From assembly GCA_027459625.1 (NCBI GenBank), contig DAIDHP010000001.1, forward strand, positions 186,001 to 250,000: a stretch of 64,000 nucleotides of DNA. The letters run 5' to 3'. The DNA is from Chthonomonadales bacterium (GTDB taxonomy: Bacteria > Armatimonadota > Chthonomonadetes > Chthonomonadales > CAJBBX01). Each line of letters opens with the position of its first letter. Within the stretch, counting starts at the first letter, position 1. A model generated the notes under the pieces. It was given only the letters and a program-made list of their open reading frames with translations. It was not told the origin of the DNA and made no database searches. Positions 34,036-41,705 of this stretch are shown here, piece after piece. A program made the translations under genes and the position numbers.

Positions 34036-34758
34036 ATGAAGAAACTGAATAGCATTTTGCTGATTGCTTGCCTTGCAGCGTAGTCCGTCCCAAGTAGGGC
34101 GTGCATGTTAAATATGGGGTTAAGTTTGAAGTACGGATCAAACACGCACATAGTGAGTTTAACTTACAATAACATTACCTATAGTAACGTAGGTGCGGAC
34201 GCATTATCCGCGACACTGACATCGACCAGTGCATTGCCGAAGGGGTATCCGTCATCCTTTGACACCTATTGCGTGGATTTAAATGACGATATCACGGTTC
34301 CCACATCCTATTGCGTGAGCATGCAACCCGTCAACAGACTCGCCAATTGTGGAGGGGTGGCATGGTTATACAATCAGCATGCAAACAACTTAATGGGTTT
34401 GGGACAACCGTCGACCAATTCCAGCAACGATCAATCCGCAGGCTTGCAAATAGCCATATGGAAGGTTCTTACGGATGGAGAAAACACGAATTTGGGAGCC
34501 GGTAATTTCCAATACACACAACCGGATCAGATCGTTTCGGATGCAAACTATTAACTAACCTAATGGGCGACCAGCGGTTACCAAACTGCGGACGCCACTT
34601 GGTTGGTGGGCGGTACGTATAAGAACACCACGAACCATGCTCAAAACATAATCAGTCCTCCTGTGCCGAAATCGAGTGTTTTCTCCCTTATGGGAGCCTG
34701 CATGATCGGGCTTACAACCTTCGGGTGGAGCTTGAAAAAAAGACGAACAGCATCTTAG
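34036..34758 (+). pseudogene. PEP-CTERM-type exported protein interrupted by three in-frame stops
   Basis: One continuous frame of 240 codons from ATG (after AAGGAA) to TAG at 34756, broken by TAG at codon 16 (34081), TAA at codon 173 (34552) and TAA at codon 176 (34561). Reading through them gives a signal peptide (MKKLNSILLIACLAA), a middle domain with FDTYCVDLNDDI, GGVAWLYNQHANNLMG and SAGLQIAIWKVLTDGE, a pattern I know from PEP-CTERM surface proteins, and a tail PVPKSSVFSLMGACMIGLTT followed by basic KKRR. There is no frameshift. The simplest reading is a recent pseudogene; stop-codon readthrough or base errors are alternatives. Its riboswitch and terminator are intact. Confidence 0.75.
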
Positions 34759-34762
34759 GATG

Positions 34763-34792
34763 GAGGCGTCAACCATTGACTCCTCATTTTTT
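34763..34792 (+). terminator. Rho-independent terminator after the broken PEP-CTERM gene
   Basis: GAGG-C-GTCAA (34763-34772) pairs with TTGAC-T-CCTC (34776-34785) around a three-base loop, followed by A and six T residues (34787-34792). It begins four bases after the final stop and overlaps the end of the convergent NlpC/P60 gene. Confidence 0.75.
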
Positions 34793-35608
34793 CAATCTCC
34801 TAACCGATATCAATCTCTCCGCATAGGAATCCTCTTCAAGGTCGCTGATCATCACCCCGCCCTTTCCGCATGAGTGAATAAAACGAGACCCACCCAAGGA
34901 TATTCCCGTGTGAGATATCCGCTCATCAAAAGGGGTTGTTCCAGAAGAAAAATACAAGGTATCCCCTTGTCCCGGATTACGGATATCCGTAGGTTCAAAA
35001 CCATCCCACATCTCCTGTTGCCATGCGTCCCTAGGCAAAATGATCCCGCAAAGGTAATAGACCTTTTGGACGAATCCGGAGCAATCAATACCAAACGTAC
35101 TTCTGCCGCCCCATAGATAGGGCACTCCGATCATCCCTTTCGCAACCACCGCAACTTGATGACCGAGTTCCTCAATAGAGGGATACACCGGAATGATCAA
35201 AGAGTGGGCATAGACAAAACCGAATTGAAGACTGGGCATCTTGACAGCATAATAATCGGCGGTGGTTTCGTTTGTTGCAAATTCAACAACACTACCCAAT
35301 GTCAACAAGGAGACCCTTTCGGCGCGATGAGAGGGGGCGAAAAAAACGGGAAGAAAAAGGTCGGAAACCATTGCGGCTAACGTTGGATTAGGATATGTTT
35401 CTCCGGAATCCAACGGACGCAAAGCGTGTATGATAGTCCAGCCGTGGTAACCATCCAGAGTTTCGATTTGTCGGTAGTCATCCATCGAGTCATGGATTAA
35501 GACGGTTTCCCCGAATATCGCCTGGCTCACCCTTTCCGAGGATGAGTTTGGCTCCCTATGCATATCTACGACATTCCAGGTTATTACCCCAATCTCATTC
35601 ATATTCAT
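34784..35608 (-). CDS. NlpC/P60 cell-wall peptidase with SH3-like domains
   Basis: Cysteine peptidase of 274 residues. Two SH3-like modules (about 5-65 and 70-145: WNVVDMHREPNSSSERVSQAIFG and AVKMPSLQFGFVYAHSLI) precede the catalytic domain, which has Cys in STFGIDCSGFVQKVYYLCG (about residue 176), His in RISHTGISLGG and a third polar residue in FIHSCGKGG. The layout matches gamma-D-glutamyl-diamino-acid endopeptidases such as YkfC, which cut free muropeptides. No signal peptide is visible, so it probably works in the cytoplasm on recycled cell-wall peptides. It is divergent from the peroxiredoxin-thioredoxin fusion gene. Confidence 0.9.
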   Translation of the reverse strand: MNMNEIGVITWNVVDMHREPNSSSERVSQAIFGETVLIHDSMDDYRQIETLDGYHGWTIIHALRPLDSGETYPNPTLAAMVSDLFLPVFFAPSHRAERVSLLTLGSVVEFATNETTADYYAVKMPSLQFGFVYAHSLIIPVYPSIEELGHQVAVVAKGMIGVPYLWGGRSTFGIDCSGFVQKVYYLCGIILPRDAWQQEMWDGFEPTDIRNPGQGDTLYFSSGTTPFDERISHTGISLGGSRFIHSCGKGGVMISDLEEDSYAERLISVRRLKK

Positions 35609-35725
35609 AAGTCCTCGCTTTTACAAATATTACCTTGTGAAATGCTGAAATGTTTGATCATTGCGAAACATGTTCCCATAATAAACGTATCTTTATTTAG
35701 CTTGAATATTTTTAAGGAGAGAGAG

Positions 35726-36781
35726 ATGGTTCGCTTGAATCGATTGCATAATATCACATGGATGATGTTTGTGTTTCTGCTCGCCCTTCCGACATGGGCT
35801 TTGGCGTTAAGGATTGGTCAAAAAGCTCCTGACTTCACCCTCCCCGATCAAAACGGAGTGATGCACAGTTTAAATCAATATTCCGGGCATGTTGTGGTGT
35901 TGAACTTTTATCCAGCGGACATGACTCCGGGTTGCACATGTGAGATGAAATCCCTCCGAGATAACATAAATAAGTTACACGCGAACGGTGTGGTGATTCT
36001 TGGGGTGAGTGTGGATTCCGTTGCATCTCATAAGCAATTCGCCAAGGAGTTGCATCTCCCATTCCCCATCCTTGCTGACCCTGGCAAACATATGGTAGAG
36101 GAATATGGAGCGCTGGGTTCCAACGGCAGAGCGAACAGGATAACGGTAATCATCGACAAGAAAGGCGTTGTAAAGGATATTGACTGGGCGGTCAATGCAG
36201 AATACACTCAAGCTGGCGGAGAATTAATGACTTGGCATAGCGCCGACCTTGCATTAAGACTCTCCGATTGGAAAGCGAAAATAGGAGGGCTTATCCCTAA
36301 TTTCACGTTAATAACGGCAAGCGGGAAGGAATCAAGCCTATTCGATCCCGGTCAAAAAGGAGCCGTGGTCATGTTCATCGGTACGCATTGCCCCGTTTGC
36401 AAAGAGTATTTAGGCAGATTGGAATCACTTGCCAAATCCTCCTCATTTAAGGGCGTTCATTTTGTGGGGTTGGACTCGAACGTGAATGAAACGGAAAAAG
36501 CCGTATCGAACTACGAAAACAAATACCACCTCCCCTTCCCAATCTACAAGGACACCGGTGATGTGTTAGCGGATCATTTCGGAGCGACGCATACGCCGGA
36601 GGTTTGGGTGATTAACTCCCATGGGATTGCGATGTACCACGGGGCGATTGACGATAATATGGACCCAGCCAAAGTCAAAACGTCTTACTTGGAAAACGCG
36701 CTAAGGGAGATGATCAGCGGCCAATCGATAACTACAAAGGAGACGCATTCATTCGGATGCTCCATCCAGCGAGCGATGTAA
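35726..36781 (+). CDS. Exported peroxiredoxin-thioredoxin-like fusion protein
   Basis: Protein of 351 residues with a signal peptide (WMMFVFLLALPTWALA). The first domain (about 30-180) is an AhpC/TSA, BCP-type peroxiredoxin: GQKAPDFTLPDQNG, then FYPADMTPGCTCEMKSL with the peroxidatic C70 and an unusual second Cys at 72. The second domain (about 186-335) is a thioredoxin-like fold with GAVVMFIGTHCPVCKEYLGRL, a C222-x-x-C225 redox pair, and HTPEVWVINSHG with the conserved cis-Pro region. Possibly the second domain recycles the first, or the pair works on cell-surface thiols; this is inferred. The ATG at 35726 follows AAGGAGAGAGAG; the reading to 35558 overlaps the NlpC/P60 gene and is rejected. 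Confidence 0.88.
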   Translation: MVRLNRLHNITWMMFVFLLALPTWALALRIGQKAPDFTLPDQNGVMHSLNQYSGHVVVLNFYPADMTPGCTCEMKSLRDNINKLHANGVVILGVSVDSVASHKQFAKELHLPFPILADPGKHMVEEYGALGSNGRANRITVIIDKKGVVKDIDWAVNAEYTQAGGELMTWHSADLALRLSDWKAKIGGLIPNFTLITASGKESSLFDPGQKGAVVMFIGTHCPVCKEYLGRLESLAKSSSFKGVHFVGLDSNVNETEKAVSNYENKYHLPFPIYKDTGDVLADHFGATHTPEVWVINSHGIAMYHGAIDDNMDPAKVKTSYLENALREMISGQSITTKETHSFGCSIQRAM

Positions 36782-36803
36782 ATCCTCCCCGGTTTCGGAG
36801 GAT
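36782..36803. terminator. Hairpin between convergent genes
   Basis: A perfect 7-base stem ATCCTCC (36782-36788) and GGAGGAT (36797-36803) fills the gap between the peroxiredoxin fusion gene and the flagellar FlgN/FliT-like gene. There is no T-run, so termination strength is uncertain. Confidence 0.45.
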
Positions 36804-36804
36804 A

Positions 36805-37155
36805 CTATCCTATGCGGTTTATTTTGGCTATCTTTCTTCTATTTGGCGTTATGTAAGCCTTGCATGTTTGCAGCATACGGTGGCGCAATTTAAGTTGTTC
36901 GTCAATGGATTGCATTCTGTTTCGGAGATAGGATATGGTTTCGGTTTGCAATTGGCTTAGAGCATGGATTTCCCTTTGCAATGCAGGATTATTCCGTATG
37001 TATTCCGAATCCAGGCTTTTAATTGCGGATGGCAGAAGAGATGCGATTCTACATACCATTGCATTGTCATTGCGTAAAACAGCCAAACGTTCCTCCGACG
37101 CTAGTTGACGCAAACGTATTATCGCTCTCTCAGGATCAGTACAATTTGGTTGCAT
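36805..37155 (-). CDS. FlgN/FliT-like flagellar chaperone candidate
   Basis: Helical protein of 116 residues, last gene of the flagellar filament cluster. It is rich in Leu, Arg, Gln and Glu (AIIRLRQLASEERLAVLRNDN, then LSQLQTETISYLRNRMQSIDEQLKLRHRMLQ) and reads like a small coiled-coil export chaperone. Its place right after fliS is where FliT or FlgN-type chaperones are usually found. Sequence alone does not separate the two. The ATG at 37155 overlaps the fliS end by 20 bases and follows AGAGG; an ATG two codons earlier is possible. Confidence 0.65.
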   Translation of the reverse strand: MQPNCTDPERAIIRLRQLASEERLAVLRNDNAMVCRIASLLPSAIKSLDSEYIRNNPALQREIHALSQLQTETISYLRNRMQSIDEQLKLRHRMLQTCKAYITPNRRKIAKINRIG

Positions 37156-37564
37156 GAGCATCAGCCTCTCTGGATTTTTGTTGTTGCTTATCCACCTCAG
37201 CCCAGCTCTCGCGCAGATCCTTCAGCATGGAAAGCACAGTGTCGATGTTGCTCGACTTATTATATAAATTCGCTTCGACTAATTGCTCCAGCATGTATTG
37301 ATATATCCTGTGAAGGTTAACGGCGATTTCACCCCCTCTGCTTCGATCCAGAGAGGACATTAACTCCATGACTATCTTTTGAGCCTTGATTAGATGGATG
37401 TGTTTGCCTTCTATATCCTTTGCTATCATACGTTCCTTTGCACGATATAAGAAACGGATCGCTCCATCATACAACATAACAACTAACTGAGTAGGGCTGG
37501 CGGTTTCCACCTGAGTGCGTTGATACTGCTGAGCATAATTTCTGTATGACGCTGATAAGCCCAT
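37136..37564 (-). CDS. fliS: Flagellar export chaperone FliS
   Basis: Cytoplasmic chaperone of 142 residues that binds the flagellin C-terminus before export. Family motifs are YAQQYQRTQVETASPTQLVVMLYDGAIRFLYRAKERM, then KIVMELMSSLDRSRGGEIAVNLHRIYQYMLEQLVEANLYN and the ending SMLKDLRESWAEV. It follows fliD by 28 bases in the same operon and overlaps the next gene. The C-terminal QQKSREADAHATKLY tail is slightly longer than typical. Confidence 0.95.
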   Translation of the reverse strand: MGLSASYRNYAQQYQRTQVETASPTQLVVMLYDGAIRFLYRAKERMIAKDIEGKHIHLIKAQKIVMELMSSLDRSRGGEIAVNLHRIYQYMLEQLVEANLYNKSSNIDTVLSMLKDLRESWAEVDKQQQKSREADAHATKLY

Positions 37565-37592
37565 TTGATGTATTCCTAACCTTTATTTCATC

Positions 37593-39941
37593 TTATCCCG
37601 TGGTTGATGTACTAGTAGAAGACGTATTATTGGTTGACGACGAACTCGTCCCGCTTGATGATCCACCGGATCCCGAACTTGAGGAGGATGAGGTGGATCC
37701 GCTTAACCCCGCCAAGCTCGCTAAACTTGCCGCGGAAGCGTTCAGATTGGCTACGGCGGTGTCCATATTGGTGAACTCCTGTTCCAAAAACGCTTGTTGC
37801 GCATTCAAGTTCGTCTGCATATCGGATATTTGCGAACTTAAATCACTGATTTGGGAACCCAATGAATTGGAAAATTGCGTCAGGGTTCCATTGACGAAAT
37901 CGGTAACGGAGTTGGCGAAATTCGCAATTTGATCCGCAACACCTTGGGTGAAAATTACAGGTCCATGCGAGCCTGTGGTTGTGGATTGCACCAATAGTGT
38001 CAAGCCGTCCGTGGTGGCGTTTCCGGAATTGCCTGTCAGCAACTGGCCGTTTCCGGTAGCCGCCTCGCCGTTGATGGTTCCTGCAACATTCAATCCCTGA
38101 GCATTTAGAGCCGTTGTTCCAATTCCGCTGTTGTTCGAAGCGGCGGCTTCATTGGAAACCACGGAGAAATTATAATTGGAACCATACTGTTTTGCGGTCA
38201 GAACCAACTGATTATTGATATTTTGCGCGGTGATGTAGTTGGATAAGGTCTTATCCCCATTGATCTGCGAGATGATCCCACCCAGTGTGCTGTTGGGAGC
38301 CAGAAATAGATTGTAGCCATTCCCGAACATGTTGCCTGAAAATGTAAGAGTTTCCGTATTTGGATTATTATCGCTTGTGTGAGCTGTTCCAGCCGTAGCG
38401 GAAGCCTGCGTGGCAACTTGCGTGATGTTCACGGGGTACCCCGCCGATCCGCTGGGCTTTGTATTGCTGGTGGAATTCACATAACTGATGGTGTTATCCG
38501 TGCTTGTTCCAACCGCTTGAAAAATCTTCGCAACGGCTCCGAGGTTGCTTTGCAATGCGTTGTTAAGCGTTGAGCTATCTATGTTTAAATTACCGTTCTG
38601 ATCGAGTGTGATCCCGATTTGCGCCAATGTGGAGTTGGCTCCGCTAAGCCCGTTCACCTGACCGACGATTATGTTGGACACCGAATTCATCATATTCTCA
38701 ATAATCGAGTTCCCAAATAACGGACCAGCGACTTTTGTGGATGAATTATAGGTTGCCACGCCGTTTACCGCAGTGACGAGATTGTTATACGCGGTGACAA
38801 AATTAGAGATATTCCCGGATATCGTGTTGGTGTCGGATGTTATCGAGACATTGGATGCAGGCTGTCCGCTATCCGAAAGGAGATTAATGGTGACATTAGC
38901 GAGTGCGTCGGATATCGTATTGCTGCTTCTGGTGATATTTAGATTATCCAAGGTGAACTTGGCATCCTGTGCGCTCTGCAATAAGTTCGTGGGCGTATTC
39001 TGCACGATCCCAAGATTAGCCAGGATGTTATTGGAATCTGTCAGAGATGTGATTCCAGTCAATTGAAGCTGCTGTTCGGTGCCAGATCCGTTTGGATTCT
39101 GCACGGAGACAACATTCGCGGAGACGCCGGAGATACCCGCCGAGTTTATCTTTTGAGCTATCGTAGAGAGGGAATCCGTGGATAAATCGATGCTTACCCC
39201 CGTCCCGTTAATGCTGACCGTGCCGGATTGCGGTGAGGTCAAGCCAATCAAGGTTCCCATAGAGGTGGCGCTGTCGGAAAAGAGATTTGAAACCACTGCA
39301 TTGCCGGAAGTATTGTTTGTCGTGGTGGAACCTACCAACCCGAGTTTGTTTTGGACTATCGTTCCGCCAACATTGTCCGATATTGATATCGCATTGATCG
39401 TGCCGGAATTCGAACTGGTTAACACCATCGTGTAACTATTGGAAGTTGTGGAAATAATTGACGCGTTAACCCCGGCGTTAGCTGAATTGATATTCGACAC
39501 AAGCGATTGCAAGGTATCGGTGGAGGAGACATTCACCGCATGTCCGTCAATTATCAACTGCCCCGAAACACCTAAAGGGGTGGATGCGCTGGATTGGGCC
39601 GCCGACGCCATGCTCTCTGCTTGAGCCAGTTGGAGCACTTGAATCGTATGATTCCCCGTCTGCGCACCGTTCTGAGCGGTGACTGAGACAGCAGAAGTGT
39701 TTGAACTGGAAGCTTGCACTGCATTGAAGCTGCTTTGTCCGTCCAAAGCGTTTGATGCGGTTTGAAAGTTGGACATCGCCGAGGAGATAGTCTGTACTGC
39801 CGCCTGTTCCGTCTGCAACTGCGTTTGTTCCGCCTGCAGGTTCTTCAAAGGCAGGCTTTGCACAGCCATCAATTGATTGACAATGCTAGTGGTGTCAATA
39901 CCACTTCCCAATCCCGTAAATGTTATTCCGCTTGTACTCAT
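37593..39941 (-). CDS. fliD: Flagellar cap protein FliD with Ser-rich tail
   Basis: Filament cap and flagellin-assembly protein of 782 residues, exported by the flagellar type III system. The N-terminal FliD domain reads ITFTGLGSGIDTTSIVNQLMAVQSLPLKNLQAEQTQLQTEQAAVQ, and the C-terminal coiled coil DLSSQISDMQTNLNAQQAFLEQEFTNMDTAVANLN is conserved. It is long for the family (usually about 450-680), because of an extended central domain. The last ~40 residues are a low-complexity Ser, Gly and Thr tail (SSSSSSGSGGSSSGTSSS) after the coiled coil, unusual for FliD. The start is clear, with a ribosome site buried in a hairpin (39952-39980). Confidence 0.95.
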   Translation of the reverse strand: MSTSGITFTGLGSGIDTTSIVNQLMAVQSLPLKNLQAEQTQLQTEQAAVQTISSAMSNFQTASNALDGQSSFNAVQASSSNTSAVSVTAQNGAQTGNHTIQVLQLAQAESMASAAQSSASTPLGVSGQLIIDGHAVNVSSTDTLQSLVSNINSANAGVNASIISTTSNSYTMVLTSSNSGTINAISISDNVGGTIVQNKLGLVGSTTTNNTSGNAVVSNLFSDSATSMGTLIGLTSPQSGTVSINGTGVSIDLSTDSLSTIAQKINSAGISGVSANVVSVQNPNGSGTEQQLQLTGITSLTDSNNILANLGIVQNTPTNLLQSAQDAKFTLDNLNITRSSNTISDALANVTINLLSDSGQPASNVSITSDTNTISGNISNFVTAYNNLVTAVNGVATYNSSTKVAGPLFGNSIIENMMNSVSNIIVGQVNGLSGANSTLAQIGITLDQNGNLNIDSSTLNNALQSNLGAVAKIFQAVGTSTDNTISYVNSTSNTKPSGSAGYPVNITQVATQASATAGTAHTSDNNPNTETLTFSGNMFGNGYNLFLAPNSTLGGIISQINGDKTLSNYITAQNINNQLVLTAKQYGSNYNFSVVSNEAAASNNSGIGTTALNAQGLNVAGTINGEAATGNGQLLTGNSGNATTDGLTLLVQSTTTGSHGPVIFTQGVADQIANFANSVTDFVNGTLTQFSNSLGSQISDLSSQISDMQTNLNAQQAFLEQEFTNMDTAVANLNASAASLASLAGLSGSTSSSSSSGSGGSSSGTSSSSTNNTSSTSTSTTG

Positions 39942-39951
39942 TACGTTGCTC

Positions 39952-39980
39952 CCATCCTCCCCATGAAGGAGAAAGGATGG
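39952..39980 (-). promoter_or_regulatory. Hairpin covering the fliD ribosome site
   Basis: On the minus strand CCATCC-TT-TCTCC pairs with GGGGA-GGATGG around a TTCAT loop, an 11-pair stem with a two-base bulge. The 3' arm contains the GGAGG that lies before the fliD ATG, so folding would block translation. Its 5' arm shares two bases with the hairpin at 39979-40005, so the two compete. Confidence 0.5.
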
Positions 39981-40005
39981 GGTGAGTTATGTGTAAGCTC
40001 ACCCC
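39979..40005 (-). terminator. Hairpin downstream of the second flagellin gene
   Basis: GGGGTGAG and CTCACCCC form a perfect 8-base stem with an 11-base loop on the minus strand, about 17 bases after the flagellin stop. Only ATCCTTTC follows, so it is a weak terminator or a stabiliser of the very abundant flagellin message, allowing some read-through into fliD. Confidence 0.5.
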
Positions 40006-40021
40006 TGTGACTATTCCCGCT

Positions 40022-41485
40022 TTACTGCAAGAGTTTCAAGACCTGCTGAGGCGCCTGGTTTGCTTGCGCCAAAACAGACATGCCAGCCTGCTCGAGAATG
40101 TTGTATTTCGTCATGTTCACCACTTCCTGCGCCACATTCGTATCGGCGATGGATGAGTTCGAAGCCGACAGGTTCTCTGACGTAATTCCCAATGCATTGA
40201 TGGTGCTGTTCAAGGTGTTATCCTGGAAAGCACCCAATTGCGCCCTCATAACGGACACTTGGGAGAGCGCCTGCTGCACCATGCTGATGGCATCCGACGC
40301 CCCCTGTGCAGTGGTTACGTCAATGTTGCTGAGGTTCTTGCCTGAAATCACCGTGTTGCCTAATTGCGAAATAGCCATGTTACCAATGGACATGTTCACA
40401 AACTGTCCGGAATTGGCGCCAATCTGAAACTGCATCGAACCTGCGGATACCGTTGCGACGGTCGTGTTGGTATTCAACGCCAATTTGTTTCCCGCTTCGG
40501 TTAACAGAATACTGTTGCCATTCGTGTCCGTCAGTTGCAATCCACTGGCATTACTAGACTGCCCCCCAGTGAAAGTTTCCGTCACGGTACCGATCTGCAC
40601 CGTGGCGACTGCATTCACCCCTGCGGTTACAGTCACCGCACCGAGCATGGTGCTGCTTTCAGCGTAGTTGATTGAAAACTGAGATCCATAATTGGTCTGA
40701 GTTAATTCAACCGTTCCGCCGCTTGAACCGCTTACAAATTGCGCACTGACGCCGGTCGTGGAGGCAAGATTATTGATCTTATCCAGCATGTTTTGAACCG
40801 TGTCGCTTGCGCTTATCTGGATGGATTGTCCGTTTATGACAATCGTCCCGCCTGTGCCAGTTGATCCCCCGTTGACAGCCGAAACCAAGGAACTGGTGCT
40901 TGCATAGGTCGCCGATCCGGCGCCAATCGCCCTTGTCGCAGCTTGTGTCAACGACAGGGTTACATTTCCCGCCTGAGTGGTCCCCGATCCAAACGTGCCG
41001 CCGATGGATATTCCACTGAGGTCGGTGGTATCCGTAACCGCCGCGCTTACTCCGGAACTGCCATCAAGCAACCTTCTTGAACCGTATTGCGTATCGGCAA
41101 CTATTCGATTGATGCTCTGCAACGCGGATTGAATCTGAGTCTGATCCGCTTGCACCGACGCCGAATCGTTTGCACCAGTATTGGCGGCGGCTACAGCCAG
41201 TTGGTTGATTGACTGCAACAGATTCGTGATTTCGGAAAGCCCTCCGTCCGCAGTTTGGATCACGTTATTTGCGTCCTGCGCATTGGATATCGCCTGGTTC
41301 ATCCCGTTGATCTGTGCGGTGAGATTGGTTGATATGATCAATCCCGCCGGATCATCCGAAGCGCTGTTGATTCTCAAGCCCGATGAGAGCCTTTGAATGG
41401 ACGTCGAAAGACTGTTCGTGTTCTGCTGCAAATAGCGGAGCGCGGTTTCCGCAGTCACATTGGTGTTGATGTCGAGAAGAGACAT
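40022..41485 (-). CDS. Flagellin, second tandem copy
   Basis: Filament subunit of 487 residues exported by the flagellar apparatus. The conserved D0/D1 ends are INTNVTAETALRYLQQNTNSLSTSIQRLSSGLRINSASDDPAGLIISTNL at the N-terminus and STINALGITSENLSASNSSIADTNVAQEVVNMTKYNILEQAGMSVLAQAN at the C-terminus. The central domain has Gly, Ser and Thr-rich beta segments (INGQSIQISASDTVQNMLDKINNL). It is a paralogue of the copy at 41706-43169, with the same length and very similar ends. It has its own sigma-28-like promoter and a terminator-like hairpin in its leader. Confidence 0.96.
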   Translation of the reverse strand: MSLLDINTNVTAETALRYLQQNTNSLSTSIQRLSSGLRINSASDDPAGLIISTNLTAQINGMNQAISNAQDANNVIQTADGGLSEITNLLQSINQLAVAAANTGANDSASVQADQTQIQSALQSINRIVADTQYGSRRLLDGSSGVSAAVTDTTDLSGISIGGTFGSGTTQAGNVTLSLTQAATRAIGAGSATYASTSSLVSAVNGGSTGTGGTIVINGQSIQISASDTVQNMLDKINNLASTTGVSAQFVSGSSGGTVELTQTNYGSQFSINYAESSTMLGAVTVTAGVNAVATVQIGTVTETFTGGQSSNASGLQLTDTNGNSILLTEAGNKLALNTNTTVATVSAGSMQFQIGANSGQFVNMSIGNMAISQLGNTVISGKNLSNIDVTTAQGASDAISMVQQALSQVSVMRAQLGAFQDNTLNSTINALGITSENLSASNSSIADTNVAQEVVNMTKYNILEQAGMSVLAQANQAPQQVLKLLQ

Positions 41486-41502
41486 GATAATTATCCTCCG
41501 TG

Positions 41503-41527
41503 AAAAAAGCGAAATCGTGTATTTCGC
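41503..41527 (-). terminator. Terminator-like hairpin in the leader of the second flagellin gene
   Basis: On the minus strand GCGAAAT and ATTTCGC form a perfect 7-base stem with a five-base loop (41509-41527), followed by six T residues (complement of 41503-41508). It lies between the promoter and the ribosome site, ending only a few bases before GGAGGA, so it could stop flagellin transcripts before the gene. The stem is AT-rich, so efficiency may be partial. Confidence 0.65.
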
Positions 41528-41606
41528 ATCATCCCTGCATCCTGCATGGGTGTGTTACTATGAGATGTTACACAGACCGCGGTTTCTGTTGGAACACTCG
41601 GAGAAA

Positions 41607-41634
41607 TTATTGGCATAACGTATAAGGATCTTTA
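41607..41634 (-). promoter_or_regulatory. Sigma-28 (FliA/SigD)-type flagellar promoter
   Basis: On the minus strand TAAA (41631-41634) and GCCAATAA (41607-41614) are separated by 16 bases. The FliA consensus is TAAA-N15-GCCGATAA, so one base and one spacer position differ. It lies about 120 bases upstream of the flagellin ATG and downstream of the terminator of the first flagellin gene, which fits a class-3 flagellar promoter. Confidence 0.7.
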
Positions 41635-41650
41635 GATGTCTTAAATGGAA

Positions 41651-41684
41651 AAGGCGCCCAAGATATGAAAATCCCAGGCGCCTT
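41651..41684 (-). terminator. Terminator of the first flagellin gene
   Basis: AAGGCGCC and GGCGCCTT form a perfect 8-base stem on the minus strand, followed by TTCC within a CTTTTCC run. It begins 22 bases after the flagellin stop. The loop is about 18 bases. It separates the two flagellin genes into two transcripts. Confidence 0.75.
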
Positions 41685-41705
41685 GCAATCAAGCGGATAA
41701 GGTAT

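Noticed and set aside
33663-34052. Plus-strand frame of 129 codons between mrp and the PEP-CTERM gene
   Set aside because: It runs through the riboswitch in another frame and has no family features; the RNA explanation fits better.
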